A DNA stretch of 64,000 nt from Alphaproteobacteria bacterium UBA4588. GTDB taxonomy: Bacteria > Pseudomonadota > Alphaproteobacteria > Rhodobacterales > Rhodobacteraceae. A model generated the notes under the pieces. It worked only from the letters and a program-made list of their open reading frames with translations. It had not been told where the DNA came from and did no database searches. The translations under genes and the position numbers were made by a program. The stretch's first letter is position 1. Each line of letters starts with the position of its first letter. The DNA lies in contig CAJJAW010000003.1 in NCBI GenBank assembly GCA_905182195.1, positions 62,001 through 126,000 on the forward strand, read 5' to 3'. Of this stretch, positions 37,347 to 47,657 are shown in pieces.

Positions 37347-39941
37347 TCAGTAGAGACCTCCAGAGGATATCGATCCAAAAGAGGCCTGTGGCGCCACGTT
37401 AATTTTCCGACCTGACGAAGTAATTACCTGCTGTATCTCTTCGGTTTCACCTAATTCAAACAATGGCATATTACCACTGACCTGAAAGCCGCCGTCAAAA
37501 GCAACCCCAAAAACTGGTTCGCTCCCATCTCTAAAAAACTCAGCAACCACATGATCCCCTTCGGTATCCTCTTGCAATCGCGCGCCAGTAAAGCGATCGA
37601 TATTGATAAAGGTACCATTGTCGGGCACTTTAAATTTGCCAGCGCCATGGCGCTCGATTGCCACCTCCATAAATCTATTAAAGACTGGTCCACACATGCC
37701 GCCACCACCTGCACCACGGCCCAGAGGTGCAGGTTGGTCCATACCCATGTAACAACCTGCAACAATGTTGCTGGTGAAGCCCACAAACCAAACGTCCTTG
37801 GCTTCATTAGTGGTGCCTGTTTTGCCCGCAACCGGTACAGGTAGGTTCACAGTTCGCCTCGCTGTTCCCCGCTCAACCACACCCTCCATCATGGAGGTAA
37901 GCTGATAAGCCGTCACCTGATCCATCACCCGTTCACGATTGGAAACAATCTCAGGCAACCACCCCGCCATAAGGTCAGGACGCTTACAATCTTCGCAGGT
38001 GCGTTTGTCATGCAAAAATACGGTCCCGCCTTTTCTGTCTTGCACACGGTCAACCAATGTAGGCATCACTCGCTCTCCACCATTGGCAAACATTGCATAA
38101 GCAGAGACCATTTTATAAAGTGTAGTTTCCTCAGACCCCAGAGCAGCCGCAAGATATGGCTTCATGTTATCATAGACCCCAAATTTCTCAGCATAGGCCG
38201 CAATGGTTTTCATGCCCAATTGTTGAGCCAACCGCACGGTCATTAGATTGCGCGATTGCTCAATACCAGTCCGAACTGGAGTTGCCCCATAGAATTTGTT
38301 AGAATAATTTTTAGGGCGCCATAGTCCTTGTGGGGTGTCCACTTCTATGGGTGCATCAATCACAATGGTTGCAGGGCTATATCCGCTATCGAGGGCTGTA
38401 GCATACACAAAGGGTTTAAACGAGGAGCCTGGTTGGCGCTTGGCTTGGGTGGCTCGGTTAAAAACAGAATCCTGATAAGAAAAGCCGCCCTGCATTGCCA
38501 TAACCCGCCCCGTATCCACATCCATCGCTACAAAGCCACCTTGGATTTTGGGAATCTGGCGCAAAGACCAATTAAGGAATGATCCGTCAGTCTCATCTAA
38601 AATAGGAGCTACAAGAATGACATCTCCAACTGATAAAATATCTTTTATCCGCTTCGCAATATTTTGGCTTGTAACCCCATCCTTCAGCTGTTTTTTGATC
38701 CATTCCACATCTTTGGCTGGTAGCCAATGATCCTCGCCATCCAATCCTTCAATGCCCAAACGTCCGTTATTTTTTATCAGTTCAAGTACCACTGCAGGTC
38801 GCCATTTTTGGTTAATTGAGATATCACGCGGGATGGCTATATCTCGCAACGCATCCCGCCATGAGCCCAACTGATCTTTAGGAATGGCCTGTTGACCAAC
38901 GCGGTAAACACCTTGCTTACGATCATAATCCTCCAGGCCCAAACGTAGACTTTGTGCTGCCACCTCTTGCAATACTGGATCAATCGTGGACCGCACTGAA
39001 TAGCCACCAGTAAAAAATTCTGCTTCTCCAAAATCACGTGTCAATTGCCGGCGGATTTCATCCGTAGGATAATCGCGAGTCGGCAGGCTGCTGCGAAAGC
39101 TTTCAAAATCTCCATTTTGCACTGTTTTTAATGGCTGCTTCCGGGCCATTTCATAGGCAATATTTGACAAAAATCCATTCTCATTCATCTCGCGGAGCAC
39201 AAAGTTTCGCCGCAATACTGCACGCTCACGTTGACGAACGGGATGATATTGCGACGGGGCTTTGGGAAGTGCTGCCAAATAAGCAACCTCTTCAGGCATT
39301 AAAGCATTGAGTGATTTGTTGAAATAAGTCTGCGCCGCCGCAGCTACACCGTAAGAGTTTTGTCCCAAAAAAATTTCGTTGAGGTATAATTCAAGAATAC
39401 CTTCTTTGTCCAAGGTGCCCTCAATACGCGTGGCAAGGATGATTTCTTTTATCTTGCGTTCTGCCGAGCGCGACCCATCGAGAAGGAAGTTTTTCATTAC
39501 CTGTTGAGTGATTGTTGACGCACCCCGCAAATTATCACCTCGAGACACGATAGCATCACGCAAAGCTGCTAACATACCCGCTGGGTCATATCCTGCGTGA
39601 CTATAAAAATTTTTATCTTCAGCAGAGATAAAAGCCACCTTTACCAAGTCAGGAATTTCATCAGTGGCTGCAAACAAGCGGCGTTCAGTTGCAAATTCAT
39701 CAATAATATGGCCCTCGCTAGAATAGATCCGGCTGATAGTTTTAGGATTGTAACTTGCCAAATCATCATGACCAGGCAATCCTTTTCCATAAATTACGAA
39801 CACAGCCGCCAATATTAAAGCTACAAACACTGCTGCAAGTGTCATTGTAGAAAAAATAGTTCCAAATATACGCATCACTAACATCACTAACCTTAGGCAA
39901 AGCTGCGTTATGGATTTTCTGACAATACTCAAAATTGGCAT
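37347..39941 (-). CDS. mrcA: Penicillin-binding protein 1A (class A)
   Basis: Bifunctional peptidoglycan synthase of 864 residues. One transmembrane segment near residues 18-50, a GT51 glycosyltransferase domain (AEDKNFYSHAGYDP, RGASTITQQVMKNFLL), then the transpeptidase with nucleophile serine in RQPGSSFKPFVYATA and KTGTTNEAKDVWFVGF. It builds side-wall murein in the periplasm. The long N-terminus before the membrane helix suggests the true start could be a later Met (MRIFGT). Downstream lies prfB in the same direction, as in many Rhodobacteraceae. Confidence 0.94.
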   Translation of the reverse strand: MPILSIVRKSITQLCLRLVMLVMRIFGTIFSTMTLAAVFVALILAAVFVIYGKGLPGHDDLASYNPKTISRIYSSEGHIIDEFATERRLFAATDEIPDLVKVAFISAEDKNFYSHAGYDPAGMLAALRDAIVSRGDNLRGASTITQQVMKNFLLDGSRSAERKIKEIILATRIEGTLDKEGILELYLNEIFLGQNSYGVAAAAQTYFNKSLNALMPEEVAYLAALPKAPSQYHPVRQRERAVLRRNFVLREMNENGFLSNIAYEMARKQPLKTVQNGDFESFRSSLPTRDYPTDEIRRQLTRDFGEAEFFTGGYSVRSTIDPVLQEVAAQSLRLGLEDYDRKQGVYRVGQQAIPKDQLGSWRDALRDIAIPRDISINQKWRPAVVLELIKNNGRLGIEGLDGEDHWLPAKDVEWIKKQLKDGVTSQNIAKRIKDILSVGDVILVAPILDETDGSFLNWSLRQIPKIQGGFVAMDVDTGRVMAMQGGFSYQDSVFNRATQAKRQPGSSFKPFVYATALDSGYSPATIVIDAPIEVDTPQGLWRPKNYSNKFYGATPVRTGIEQSRNLMTVRLAQQLGMKTIAAYAEKFGVYDNMKPYLAAALGSEETTLYKMVSAYAMFANGGERVMPTLVDRVQDRKGGTVFLHDKRTCEDCKRPDLMAGWLPEIVSNRERVMDQVTAYQLTSMMEGVVERGTARRTVNLPVPVAGKTGTTNEAKDVWFVGFTSNIVAGCYMGMDQPAPLGRGAGGGGMCGPVFNRFMEVAIERHGAGKFKVPDNGTFINIDRFTGARLQEDTEGDHVVAEFFRDGSEPVFGVAFDGGFQVSGNMPLFELGETEEIQQVITSSGRKINVAPQASFGSISSGGLY

Positions 39942-40075
39942 AGGTCAATTAGCTCCTTTGTTTTAACTTCTATATGTAGAGCGCAGTCTCAGGTCAAAAG
40001 TAATAGCTTATATATTGAGCTGTAGGCTTCTCCAATGCATACGCACACCTTTATCTTAGCAAATTCTATCTCACT

Positions 40076-41224
40076 CTAAATGTAATGAGCCTGCATAAAA
40101 GCCTTCAAACGGTATAGACCATCAACAATTTCCGGTGTGGATTGCGCATAAGAAAACCTAACTGTCTGCCCTCCGCGTAGCCGATCAAAATCTAAGCCTG
40201 GCGTAATTGCAACACCAGCTCCAGTTAAAATTTTTGCTGCAAAAGCTCGGCTATCAACACTAAATTCAGAAATATCTGCATAGATATAGAACCCGCCATC
40301 AGGCGGTGCTATCTCAGTGAACCCTGCCAACGGCAAGCCTTTCAACATCAGGCGGCGATTTTCAGCATAAACTTTTAAATTTTCAGCCGTCTCCACCTTG
40401 CACTCCAAAGCAGCTAAGGCAGCAATTTGGCTTACATGCGGGGGGCAGATGAACATATTCTGCGCCAATCGTTCCACGCTCCTTACATGATCCTCAGGTA
40501 CAACCAACCATCCAATACGCCAGCCTGTCATCGAAAAAAACTTTGAAAAGGAATTAATTATATATGCTCGGTTTGTAACCTCCAACGCCGTGGTAGCTTT
40601 TTTATCATATTCTATTCCATGATAAATTTCATCAGATATAAAGCCAATGCCCAACCGCTCTGCGTGATCAGCAAGTGCTTTCAGAGACCCCTTATCCAGC
40701 ATTGTTCCAGTAGGGTTAGCCGGTGAGGCAACCAGCAATCCATCTAAACTATACTCCGCCACATCCTCAGCCCGTAGCTTATGGCCAGTTCTGGCTTGCG
40801 TGGGTATATCTATTGGCTGTAGCGACAAAGCCTTAAGAATTTGCCTGTAGGACGGATAACCAGGCGTGGCCACACCGACCTTATCATCAGCATCAAACAA
40901 TGCGGTAAATGCTAGTAGAAACCCTGCAGATGACCCTGATGTAATCACAACTCGGCCCGGATCCAAATCGACCCCATACCATTCCAAATAAAGCCGAGCA
41001 ATTCCTGCGCGTAACGCAGGAAGTCCAAGCGCAACTGTATAGCCCATCGGATTAGCCTTCAAAGCGTCAGCGACTGCCTGCCGAGCTTTATAGGGGGCTG
41101 ATGTGCTTGGTTGGCCCACTTCCATATGAACTATTCGGCGGCCTTCCGCCTCTGCTGCACGAGCGGCTTCCATCACGTCCATAACAATGAAAGAGTTAAC
41201 TTGGCTTCGTTTAGACAGCTTCAT
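40076..41224 (-). CDS. Pyridoxal-phosphate aminotransferase, class I/II
   Basis: Fold-type I aminotransferase of 382 residues. Motifs: GQPSTSAPYKARQAV, SGSSAGFLLAFTALFD, SPANPTGTML, SDEIYHGIEY, and the PLP-lysine in NSFSKFFSMTGWRIGW. Substrates are not determined by sequence; an aromatic or branched-chain amino acid is possible. It is divergent from the M48 peptidase gene with 35 bp between starts. Confidence 0.9.
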   Translation of the reverse strand: MKLSKRSQVNSFIVMDVMEAARAAEAEGRRIVHMEVGQPSTSAPYKARQAVADALKANPMGYTVALGLPALRAGIARLYLEWYGVDLDPGRVVITSGSSAGFLLAFTALFDADDKVGVATPGYPSYRQILKALSLQPIDIPTQARTGHKLRAEDVAEYSLDGLLVASPANPTGTMLDKGSLKALADHAERLGIGFISDEIYHGIEYDKKATTALEVTNRAYIINSFSKFFSMTGWRIGWLVVPEDHVRSVERLAQNMFICPPHVSQIAALAALECKVETAENLKVYAENRRLMLKGLPLAGFTEIAPPDGGFYIYADISEFSVDSRAFAAKILTGAGVAITPGLDFDRLRGGQTVRFSYAQSTPEIVDGLYRLKAFMQAHYI

Positions 41225-41259
41225 GATTTAACCTTTTTATCTAATGCTGAGGATTGTCC

Positions 41260-42585
41260 ATGGACACGTCAATGTTGATTACTCGTTTAAAAACCATTTT
41301 AGTAGTGATGATTATAACTGTGCACGCAACCTCTGCACAAAGTATTGGCCTCTTGCGCGATCCGGACATAGAGCACGGGTTGCAAGAATTAGCTGACCCA
41401 ATTTTTCTTTCTGCGGGTATTAAAACAAATAATATCAAAGTTTTAATAGTGAACGACTTGTCACTTAATGCATTTGTGATCGATAATTACCATATCTTCA
41501 TACATGCGGGTCTAATTTTGAAGCTCACGAGCGCAGAGCAACTGCAGTCCGTTATTGCCCATGAAGCTGCCCATATAGCTAATGGCCACATCGCACGACG
41601 AGTAGCCAATATGAAACGGGCCAAAGTATCTTCAGCGTTTGGTGTATTACTGGCAGTCGCAGCTGTAGCAGGCGGAGACTCAAAGCTCGGAGCGGGTATT
41701 GCGTTAGGTACTGCAAACTCAGCCCAACGGGTATTTCTGGCGCATACAAGAGTTGAGGAAGCTTCTGCTGACCAAGCTGCACTGCGCTATCTGAAGGACG
41801 CAAAAGTAAATCCAGCTTCTATGTCTGAGGTTTTTCAAATTTTCAAAGGGCAGATGACTCTGAGTTTAGAGCGACAGGATCCCTACACACGCAGCCACCC
41901 TTTGAACCGTGACCGCATTCGAGCCGTAAACGCCTATACATCAGCAGCCCCCATATCAAACGAAAACCAGACACATTCGTATTGGTTTAAACGAATCCAA
42001 GCTAAACTATCAGGATTTTTGCGAACGCCGAAATGGACATTGGCCCACGCCAAGGGTGACGACGAGATCAATTTAATGCGTCAAGCAATAGCTAATCATC
42101 GTATTGGCAAGGGGTCTTTGGCTAAACGCAAAATAGATCAGTTGACAAGCCTACACCCCAAAGACCCTTACTATAAAGAGTTACAGGGGCAAATATTGTT
42201 GGAGAACAATGAATATACAGCGGCCATAAAGGCCTATGCAGAAGCGGCACAGTTAGCTCCTCTTAACGCCCAGATTCTTGGTAGCTATGGGCGATCATTG
42301 TTGGCTATAAATACTAAAAGTAACAATCTAACAGCCCTAAAAAACTTACAAAAAGCAAGAGGATTAGACAATAGAGATGCACGAATTTTGCGTGATATCG
42401 GAATAGCATTCGCCCGCGCTGGTAATGAGGGGCAAGCAGTTTTGGCCATTGCCGAGCGTTACGCCCTATTAGGAGATCTAAAAAATGCTACTTTACAGGC
42501 TGCAAAGGCGGAGAGTTTACTGTCACACGGATCAACCGCCTGGCAAAGGGCACAGGATATTTTGGATACGGTCACAGGACCCTAA
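41260..42585 (+). CDS. M48-family zinc metallopeptidase with TPR tail (BepA-like)
   Basis: Exported protease of 441 residues. A signal peptide (about 1-26, cleavage after ATSAQ) is followed by the M48 domain with HEAAH at 101-105 and the downstream glutamate EEASAD; the C-terminal half consists of TPR-like helices ([19 protein letters not shown]). The architecture is that of BepA/YfgC, which guards outer-membrane protein assembly in the periplasm. ATG 41260 is preceded by GAGG at 41249-41252. The stop overlaps the convergent ispG stop by four bases. Confidence 0.92.
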   Translation: MDTSMLITRLKTILVVMIITVHATSAQSIGLLRDPDIEHGLQELADPIFLSAGIKTNNIKVLIVNDLSLNAFVIDNYHIFIHAGLILKLTSAEQLQSVIAHEAAHIANGHIARRVANMKRAKVSSAFGVLLAVAAVAGGDSKLGAGIALGTANSAQRVFLAHTRVEEASADQAALRYLKDAKVNPASMSEVFQIFKGQMTLSLERQDPYTRSHPLNRDRIRAVNAYTSAAPISNENQTHSYWFKRIQAKLSGFLRTPKWTLAHAKGDDEINLMRQAIANHRIGKGSLAKRKIDQLTSLHPKDPYYKELQGQILLENNEYTAAIKAYAEAAQLAPLNAQILGSYGRSLLAINTKSNNLTALKNLQKARGLDNRDARILRDIGIAFARAGNEGQAVLAIAERYALLGDLKNATLQAAKAESLLSHGSTAWQRAQDILDTVTGP

Positions 42586-43715
42586 CTTTGAGCCATAGCA
42601 GAAGCGGCAATCTCAGACTCTAAAATAGCGGCACGTGTTTCTACCTGCAATACAATATGTTCCACCATCTGTTCATTTGAAAGCTTATGGCTTTGTTGGC
42701 CAGCTAAATAAACCATTCCTGATCCGTTACCACCGCCAGTAAAGCCCACATCAGTCATCAAGGCCTCACCGGGACCATTTACGACGCAGCCAATTATAGA
42801 CAGTGACATAGGTGTTTTTATGTGTTCCAAACGTTTTTCAAGTGCCTCAACTGTTTTGATCACATCAAACCCTTGACGCGCGCAGCTTGGGCAAGAAATG
42901 ATATTAACTCCTCGGTGCCGCAGCCCCAATGATTTTAGAATGTCATAACCGACCTTAACCTCTTCCACCGGATCGGCTGACAGGCTAACTCGGATGGTGT
43001 CACCAATCCCCATCCACAACAAATTACCAAGACCAACTGCAGACTTTATGGTTCCAGACATTAGCCCACCCGCTTCGGTAATCCCAAGGTGAATAGGGGC
43101 ATCAGTGGCATCCGCAAGCGCTTGATAAGCTGCTGCGGCCATAAAAACATCACTAGATTTGACGCTGATTTTGAAGTTAAAAAAATCATTATCTTCCAAA
43201 ATCTTTATATGCTCCAATCCACTTTCGACCATGGCATCCGGACATGGCTCACCATATTTATCAAGCAAGTGCTTCTCAAGCGAACCGGCGTTCACGCCAA
43301 TTCGCATCGAGCAGCCATGATCCCGAGCAGCTTTAATAACCTCACGAACGCGGGCTTCACTGCCAATATTTCCAGGGTTGATGCGAAGGCACGCAGCACC
43401 AGATTCTGCAGCTTCAATGCCTCGCTTATAGTGAAAATGAATGTCGGCAACTATCGGCACAGGGCTTTCCCGCACAATCTCTTTAAGTGCCTTTGCTGAG
43501 GACTCATCAGGCACAGAAACCCTAACAATATCTACCCCAGCATCTGCACATGCTTGGATTTGGGCAATGGTGCCCGACACATCGGTTGTGAGCGTGTTAG
43601 TCATTGTCTGAACTGTTATAGGAGCATCTCCACCAACTGGCACAGAGCCAACCATAATCTGCCTACTTTTGCGCCTGTAGATATTTCGCCATGGGCGGAT
43701 ATGGTTGAGGGACAT
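42582..43715 (-). CDS. ispG: 4-Hydroxy-3-methylbut-2-enyl diphosphate synthase
   Basis: Iron-sulfur enzyme of the MEP isoprenoid pathway (MEcPP to HMBPP), 377 residues. TIM-barrel part includes [11 protein letters not shown] and RVSVPD. The [4Fe-4S] cysteines are in [13 protein letters not shown] and [12 protein letters not shown]. Full length and intact. It follows a RodZ-like gene by 33 bp in the same direction, a gene pair frequent in alphaproteobacteria. Confidence 0.96.
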   Translation of the reverse strand: MSLNHIRPWRNIYRRKSRQIMVGSVPVGGDAPITVQTMTNTLTTDVSGTIAQIQACADAGVDIVRVSVPDESSAKALKEIVRESPVPIVADIHFHYKRGIEAAESGAACLRINPGNIGSEARVREVIKAARDHGCSMRIGVNAGSLEKHLLDKYGEPCPDAMVESGLEHIKILEDNDFFNFKISVKSSDVFMAAAAYQALADATDAPIHLGITEAGGLMSGTIKSAVGLGNLLWMGIGDTIRVSLSADPVEEVKVGYDILKSLGLRHRGVNIISCPSCARQGFDVIKTVEALEKRLEHIKTPMSLSIIGCVVNGPGEALMTDVGFTGGGNGSGMVYLAGQQSHKLSNEQMVEHIVLQVETRAAILESEIAASAMAQS

Positions 43716-43748
43716 GTCGAAATTCCAATCAGGGCATTTTTTTGAGCC

Positions 43749-44966
43749 CTATTGCATCAGGCTACCAGCTTCAAGATCTCGCACAAAACTATAGAAAGAT
43801 GATTTCTTATCTGGACTATAGACATCATATATTTGTGTCAGGCTTTCCGGTAACAACTCTATATTTTTAACCGTACTCGTACCATTTCCAGCCGGCCCAT
43901 ATAGCTGACCATTGATCAGAAAAAATAACGCCCCCGAATTTCCAGCTCGTTCAATTACCGAAGGACTATCTGTTAAGGGGACATCGAATGGATCCTGCGC
44001 ATCCATAATTTGTTCATAAATTATAGAGCCTGTTGCATCTTTGACGCGCAACCAAACCCCTTTTTCCGCAACTAGCTGTACGCGACCGGGCATTGCCGCC
44101 ACCACCTGCAACCCAAGTTGTGGTCCAGTTCTCACAGGCGACCCTAGAACTGTTTCAAAGGTGGTGTTGTCCACCATGCCCATGGGAGTCTCTTGGAACA
44201 AAAACATTCCTTGACTATTTTTGTTCAAACTTGAAATAGGGCTATCACGCGGGATTAAGATGGGAATATCTAATGCCTGTGGCTGATAAATTCGACTGTA
44301 TATTTCATCATTATTTTTTTTGTCTTGATCAAAGTTTAAATCCGAAGACACATCTAGCCTGAGTGGATCAAGATCTAACGTCATTAAAGGCGGTTGGTTA
44401 ATAGGCATCATTTGGACCCGTTGAATTTGATGCACCACCGTGTAAGCACCAAACCCTAAGCCGGCCAACAAACAAACCAATACCGACGAAGACACTATTG
44501 CCTTAATATCCAAACTGGAAAAAAAACTAACTTTGATTGGTCCGAATGGAGTTGTGGAGCCACCCAAGCCACTAGACGGTCTTGCGGCCGAAGCAACCAA
44601 CCTTTCTTCGCGGCTCAGCCTATTTGGTAAAGCATTAACTGACATACCGTGAATAGGCTTAAATCCGCTTTCCTTACAGAAAAGATTAAATGCTTTTTCA
44701 GGATCCATACCAAGGTACTTGGCATAAGAACGTACATATCCCGCAATAAAACCTGGTGTATCAAAAACTAAAGGGTCAGCGTTTTCCACCCCAGCTATAT
44801 AGGTTGCTTTGATTTTAAGCTCACGTTGCACATCCATTAAGGATTTGCCTAGCGTTGCACGCTCACCTCGCATGATATCACCAAGAAATACTTGGAAGTC
44901 ATCAAAACCTTTCAGTTTTAATGGCATTTCAATATTTTCAAGCCGTGGTGATTTTCGACCAATCAT
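43749..44966 (-). CDS. RodZ-like helix-turn-helix membrane protein (DUF4115)
   Basis: Protein of 405 residues: an N-terminal Xre-type helix-turn-helix (about 25-95; FLGDIMRGERATLGKSLMDV), a linker, a transmembrane helix (about 152-175; SSSVLVCLLAGLGFGAYTVV) and a periplasmic region ending in a DUF4115 beta domain (LVAEKGVWLRVKDATGSIIYEQ). RodZ links MreB filaments to the elongation machinery. It precedes ispG. Confidence 0.87.
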   Translation of the reverse strand: MIGRKSPRLENIEMPLKLKGFDDFQVFLGDIMRGERATLGKSLMDVQRELKIKATYIAGVENADPLVFDTPGFIAGYVRSYAKYLGMDPEKAFNLFCKESGFKPIHGMSVNALPNRLSREERLVASAARPSSGLGGSTTPFGPIKVSFFSSLDIKAIVSSSVLVCLLAGLGFGAYTVVHQIQRVQMMPINQPPLMTLDLDPLRLDVSSDLNFDQDKKNNDEIYSRIYQPQALDIPILIPRDSPISSLNKNSQGMFLFQETPMGMVDNTTFETVLGSPVRTGPQLGLQVVAAMPGRVQLVAEKGVWLRVKDATGSIIYEQIMDAQDPFDVPLTDSPSVIERAGNSGALFFLINGQLYGPAGNGTSTVKNIELLPESLTQIYDVYSPDKKSSFYSFVRDLEAGSLMQ

Positions 44967-45248
44967 GCACCTACCCTAATTATTAACGAGAAGCCGCCCG
45001 AATGTTCGCAGCAAAAATTAATACTTTATCTTATCAACAAAGCGCAAAAAAATATAGTGTTACCAGGCATAAAAACTGGCCATAATCGAAGTTAAATCAA
45101 TATGATTAGGTTTTATAATGCTCTTTTGTCACTAAATTAGTCTCAAAATCATTTTTTTAAAAGTATTCTCAACTGATTCTATTCAATTATTAGACTAGAC
45201 CTCAGATCCACAGACGCTAGTTTCTAAAAAAATTATGTCGGAGATTTC
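44967..45248. other. AT-rich divergent intergenic region
   Basis: No gene, hairpin or repeat of note recognised in these 282 bases between the RodZ-like and the M20 peptidase genes. It must hold both promoters. GGAG sits at about 45239-45242 before the M20 ATG. Confidence 0.4.
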
Positions 45249-46631
45249 ATGTCAGGATCCAAACTTGAGCCCGTTTTAGCCCATATAGACGCCAATATTG
45301 AAATAGCGACTGAACATCTGTTTGATCTTCTACGCATTCCTAGTATTTCAACGGATCCAAACTTCAAAGTCGATTGTGATACGGCGGCAGATTGGCTAGT
45401 CCAGGATCTTAAATCTATTGGGTTTGATGCAAGCAAACGCACTACCCCTGGCCATCCGATGGTGCTAGCACATGCGGGTGACAGAGGCATCCATTTAATG
45501 TTTTATGGCCATTATGATGTTCAGCCAGTTGATCCTCTAGGCCTTTGGGACAGCCCTCCCTTTGAACCAGTGTTAGAATCTGGAGATTTGGGACCCGTAA
45601 TTCGCGCTCGTGGTGCTTCTGATGATAAGGGACAATTGATGACCTTTGTGGAAGCTTGCCGCTCTTGGAAAGCTGTTCATGGCAACCTACCTGGTAAAAT
45701 AAGTCTATTTTTTGAAGGTGAGGAAGAATCTGGCTCGCCTTCTTTGGTACCATTCATGACTGAAAATTCAGCTGAACTTACCGCAGATATTGCTCTTATT
45801 TGTGACACTGGCCTTTTTGGCAATAATACTCCAGGAATTGTGACCCGTCTGCGCGGAATGTTGGGAGAGGAGTTGACCATAACTGGACCATCCAAAGACC
45901 TGCATTCCGGCATGTATGGTGGCGTAGCAATAAACCCGGCGCGAATCTTGGCAAAGATTATTTCCACTTTGCATGATGACAATGGCCGCATCACCATCCC
46001 AGGATTTTATGATGGAGTCCCTGAACTTTCTCCAGAAATGATTGAGCAATGGGACGGTTTAAACTTCGATACAGCCGGCTTCCTCGACCAAGTAGGCCTG
46101 TCTAAACTCGCTGGCGAACACGGCCGTACTGCTTTGGAGATGATCTGGTCACGCCCCACCTGCGAGGTGAACGGCATATGGGGAGGCTATACCGGTTTAG
46201 GTTTTAAAACAGTACTACCAAGCCACGCCTCTGCAAAAATATCCTTTCGCTTAGTTGGCACGCAAGACCCTAATAAAATCCGAGACAACTTTCGAGCAGT
46301 GGTGCAATCAATGTTACCACCCGATTGTACCGTTAAATTTAAAAGCCATGGCTCTTCCGCAGGCTCGGAAATGGCTATAGATAACCACGCCTTTGAAGCC
46401 GCACGCGTGGCGCTGTCGGATGAATGGCCTGAACCAGCTGCTTTTGTTGGCTGTGGTGGATCGATCCCAATTGCTGGGCACTTCAAAACGATCCTAGGTA
46501 TGGATGCCATGCTGATTGGATTTGCGCGCGATAATGACGCGATCCATAGCCCTAATGAGAAATATGATCTGCGAAGTTTTCACAAAGGTATCCGCAGCTG
46601 GGCGCGCATTTTGCATCAACTTTACGACTAA
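45249..46631 (+). CDS. M20-family dipeptidase
   Basis: Zinc-dependent M20 peptidase of 460 residues, cytoplasmic. Metal-site motifs: FYGHYDVQPVDPLGLW, RGASDDKGQ (bridging Asp), FEGEEESGS (catalytic and metal Glu) and a C-terminal His in DNDAIHSPNEKYD. The long dimerisation/lid domain (about 190-350) is typical of the CNDP/dapE-like dipeptidase group. Peptide preference is not clear. Intact, with GGAGATTTC before the ATG. Confidence 0.92.
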   Translation: MSGSKLEPVLAHIDANIEIATEHLFDLLRIPSISTDPNFKVDCDTAADWLVQDLKSIGFDASKRTTPGHPMVLAHAGDRGIHLMFYGHYDVQPVDPLGLWDSPPFEPVLESGDLGPVIRARGASDDKGQLMTFVEACRSWKAVHGNLPGKISLFFEGEEESGSPSLVPFMTENSAELTADIALICDTGLFGNNTPGIVTRLRGMLGEELTITGPSKDLHSGMYGGVAINPARILAKIISTLHDDNGRITIPGFYDGVPELSPEMIEQWDGLNFDTAGFLDQVGLSKLAGEHGRTALEMIWSRPTCEVNGIWGGYTGLGFKTVLPSHASAKISFRLVGTQDPNKIRDNFRAVVQSMLPPDCTVKFKSHGSSAGSEMAIDNHAFEAARVALSDEWPEPAAFVGCGGSIPIAGHFKTILGMDAMLIGFARDNDAIHSPNEKYDLRSFHKGIRSWARILHQLYD

Positions 46632-46700
46632 GTCCAACGGAACTGCAGTGAACAGATGCATAAAACCTTGGGTGTTCACCACAAAATAATTTAAATGTAA

Positions 46701-46777
46701 TGGCGCGGTTGACGGGACTCGAACCCGCGACCCCCGGCGTGACAGGCCGGTACTCTAACCAACTGAGCTACAACCGC
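46701..46777 (-). tRNA. tRNA-Asp (GTC), copy 1
   Basis: On the minus strand the 77 bases fold as a complete tRNA: acceptor GCGGTTG/CAACCGC, D-arm with AGCTCAGTTGGTTAGAG, anticodon stem CCGGC/GCCGG around CTGTCAC (anticodon GTC), T-arm GGTTCGAGTCC, discriminator G, encoded CCA (46701-46703). Confidence 0.95.
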
Positions 46778-46801
46778 GCATTAGTCTCCCAAAACTCACA
46801 G

Positions 46802-46878
46802 TGGCGCGGTTGACGGGACTCGAACCCGCGACCCCCGGCGTGACAGGCCGGTACTCTAACCAACTGAGCTACAACCGC
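46802..46878 (-). tRNA. tRNA-Asp (GTC), copy 2
   Basis: Identical in all 77 positions to the copy at 46701, including the encoded CCA (46802-46804). The two are separated by 24 bases and read in the same direction, so they are probably processed from one precursor. Confidence 0.95.
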
Positions 46879-47060
46879 TGACTGTGTGTCTAGTAAGACG
46901 TGAGATGTCTCTAGGGAAGGTCCCAACCAGCGTCAAGCGGCGCAGTAGGGTTTTGATCATTATTTTAGAAAAGTTTCTCAAAACTATTTTAAGTTATACA
47001 ATAATCTGAAAGCACAACACTAGCTTAGCCTACATCCTAATGGCAAACCTGCACCCTCTA

Positions 47061-47525
47061 TCACTCCAAATTTAACCCACCGCCAGATTTCAGTTCCTCC
47101 ATACTCAAAAGTGCAGTCACGTTGAACACCCGCACGTCTGCAATAAGCGCTTGATAAAATGTATCATAGGCTTTTGCATTGGGTACTAACACTTTGAGGA
47201 TATAATCAATCTCGCCAGCCAAACGATGCGCTTCCAGAACCTCAGGGCGGTCCTTCAGGGCAGTGAGAAACCTGCCTTGCCAATCCGCTTCATGCTCAGA
47301 GGTGCGTATCAAAACAAAAAAGCAGGCCTCAAACCCCAACGCCTCAGCGTCCAGTTCAACCGTCGTCCGTTTGATCACACCAGCGGCACGCAATTTCTTG
47401 ATTCGGTTCCAGACGGGGGTCTTCGAAGCGCCAATTGTCTTGGCAATCTCATCCAAGGAGCGGCTAGCGTCCTTTTGTAACTCAGACAGAATTTTGCGAT
47501 CAACCAGGTCTAGGCGAACAGCCAT
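47061..47525 (-). CDS. Lrp/AsnC-family transcriptional regulator
   Basis: 154-residue regulator: winged helix-turn-helix at about 5-60 (IGASKTPVWNRIKKLRAAGVIKR) and an AsnC ligand domain (FVLIRTSEHEADW, RLAGEIDYILKVLV). Divergent from the cysG gene with 132 bp between starts, so it may regulate the sulfite-reduction genes in response to a sulfur amino acid (inference from position). Intact. Confidence 0.92.
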   Translation of the reverse strand: MAVRLDLVDRKILSELQKDASRSLDEIAKTIGASKTPVWNRIKKLRAAGVIKRTTVELDAEALGFEACFFVLIRTSEHEADWQGRFLTALKDRPEVLEAHRLAGEIDYILKVLVPNAKAYDTFYQALIADVRVFNVTALLSMEELKSGGGLNLE

Positions 47526-47657
47526 TTGGCTTTCCTTTCAATATTAGAACAAGCGGCCACCAGCGCGCTCAGCTTCGTGCATTGCGTCCTTATTATCCCG
47601 GCCTACTGGCCAAATACCAGAACAATTTTCTATTATATATGTAATGGAGGCGAGATT

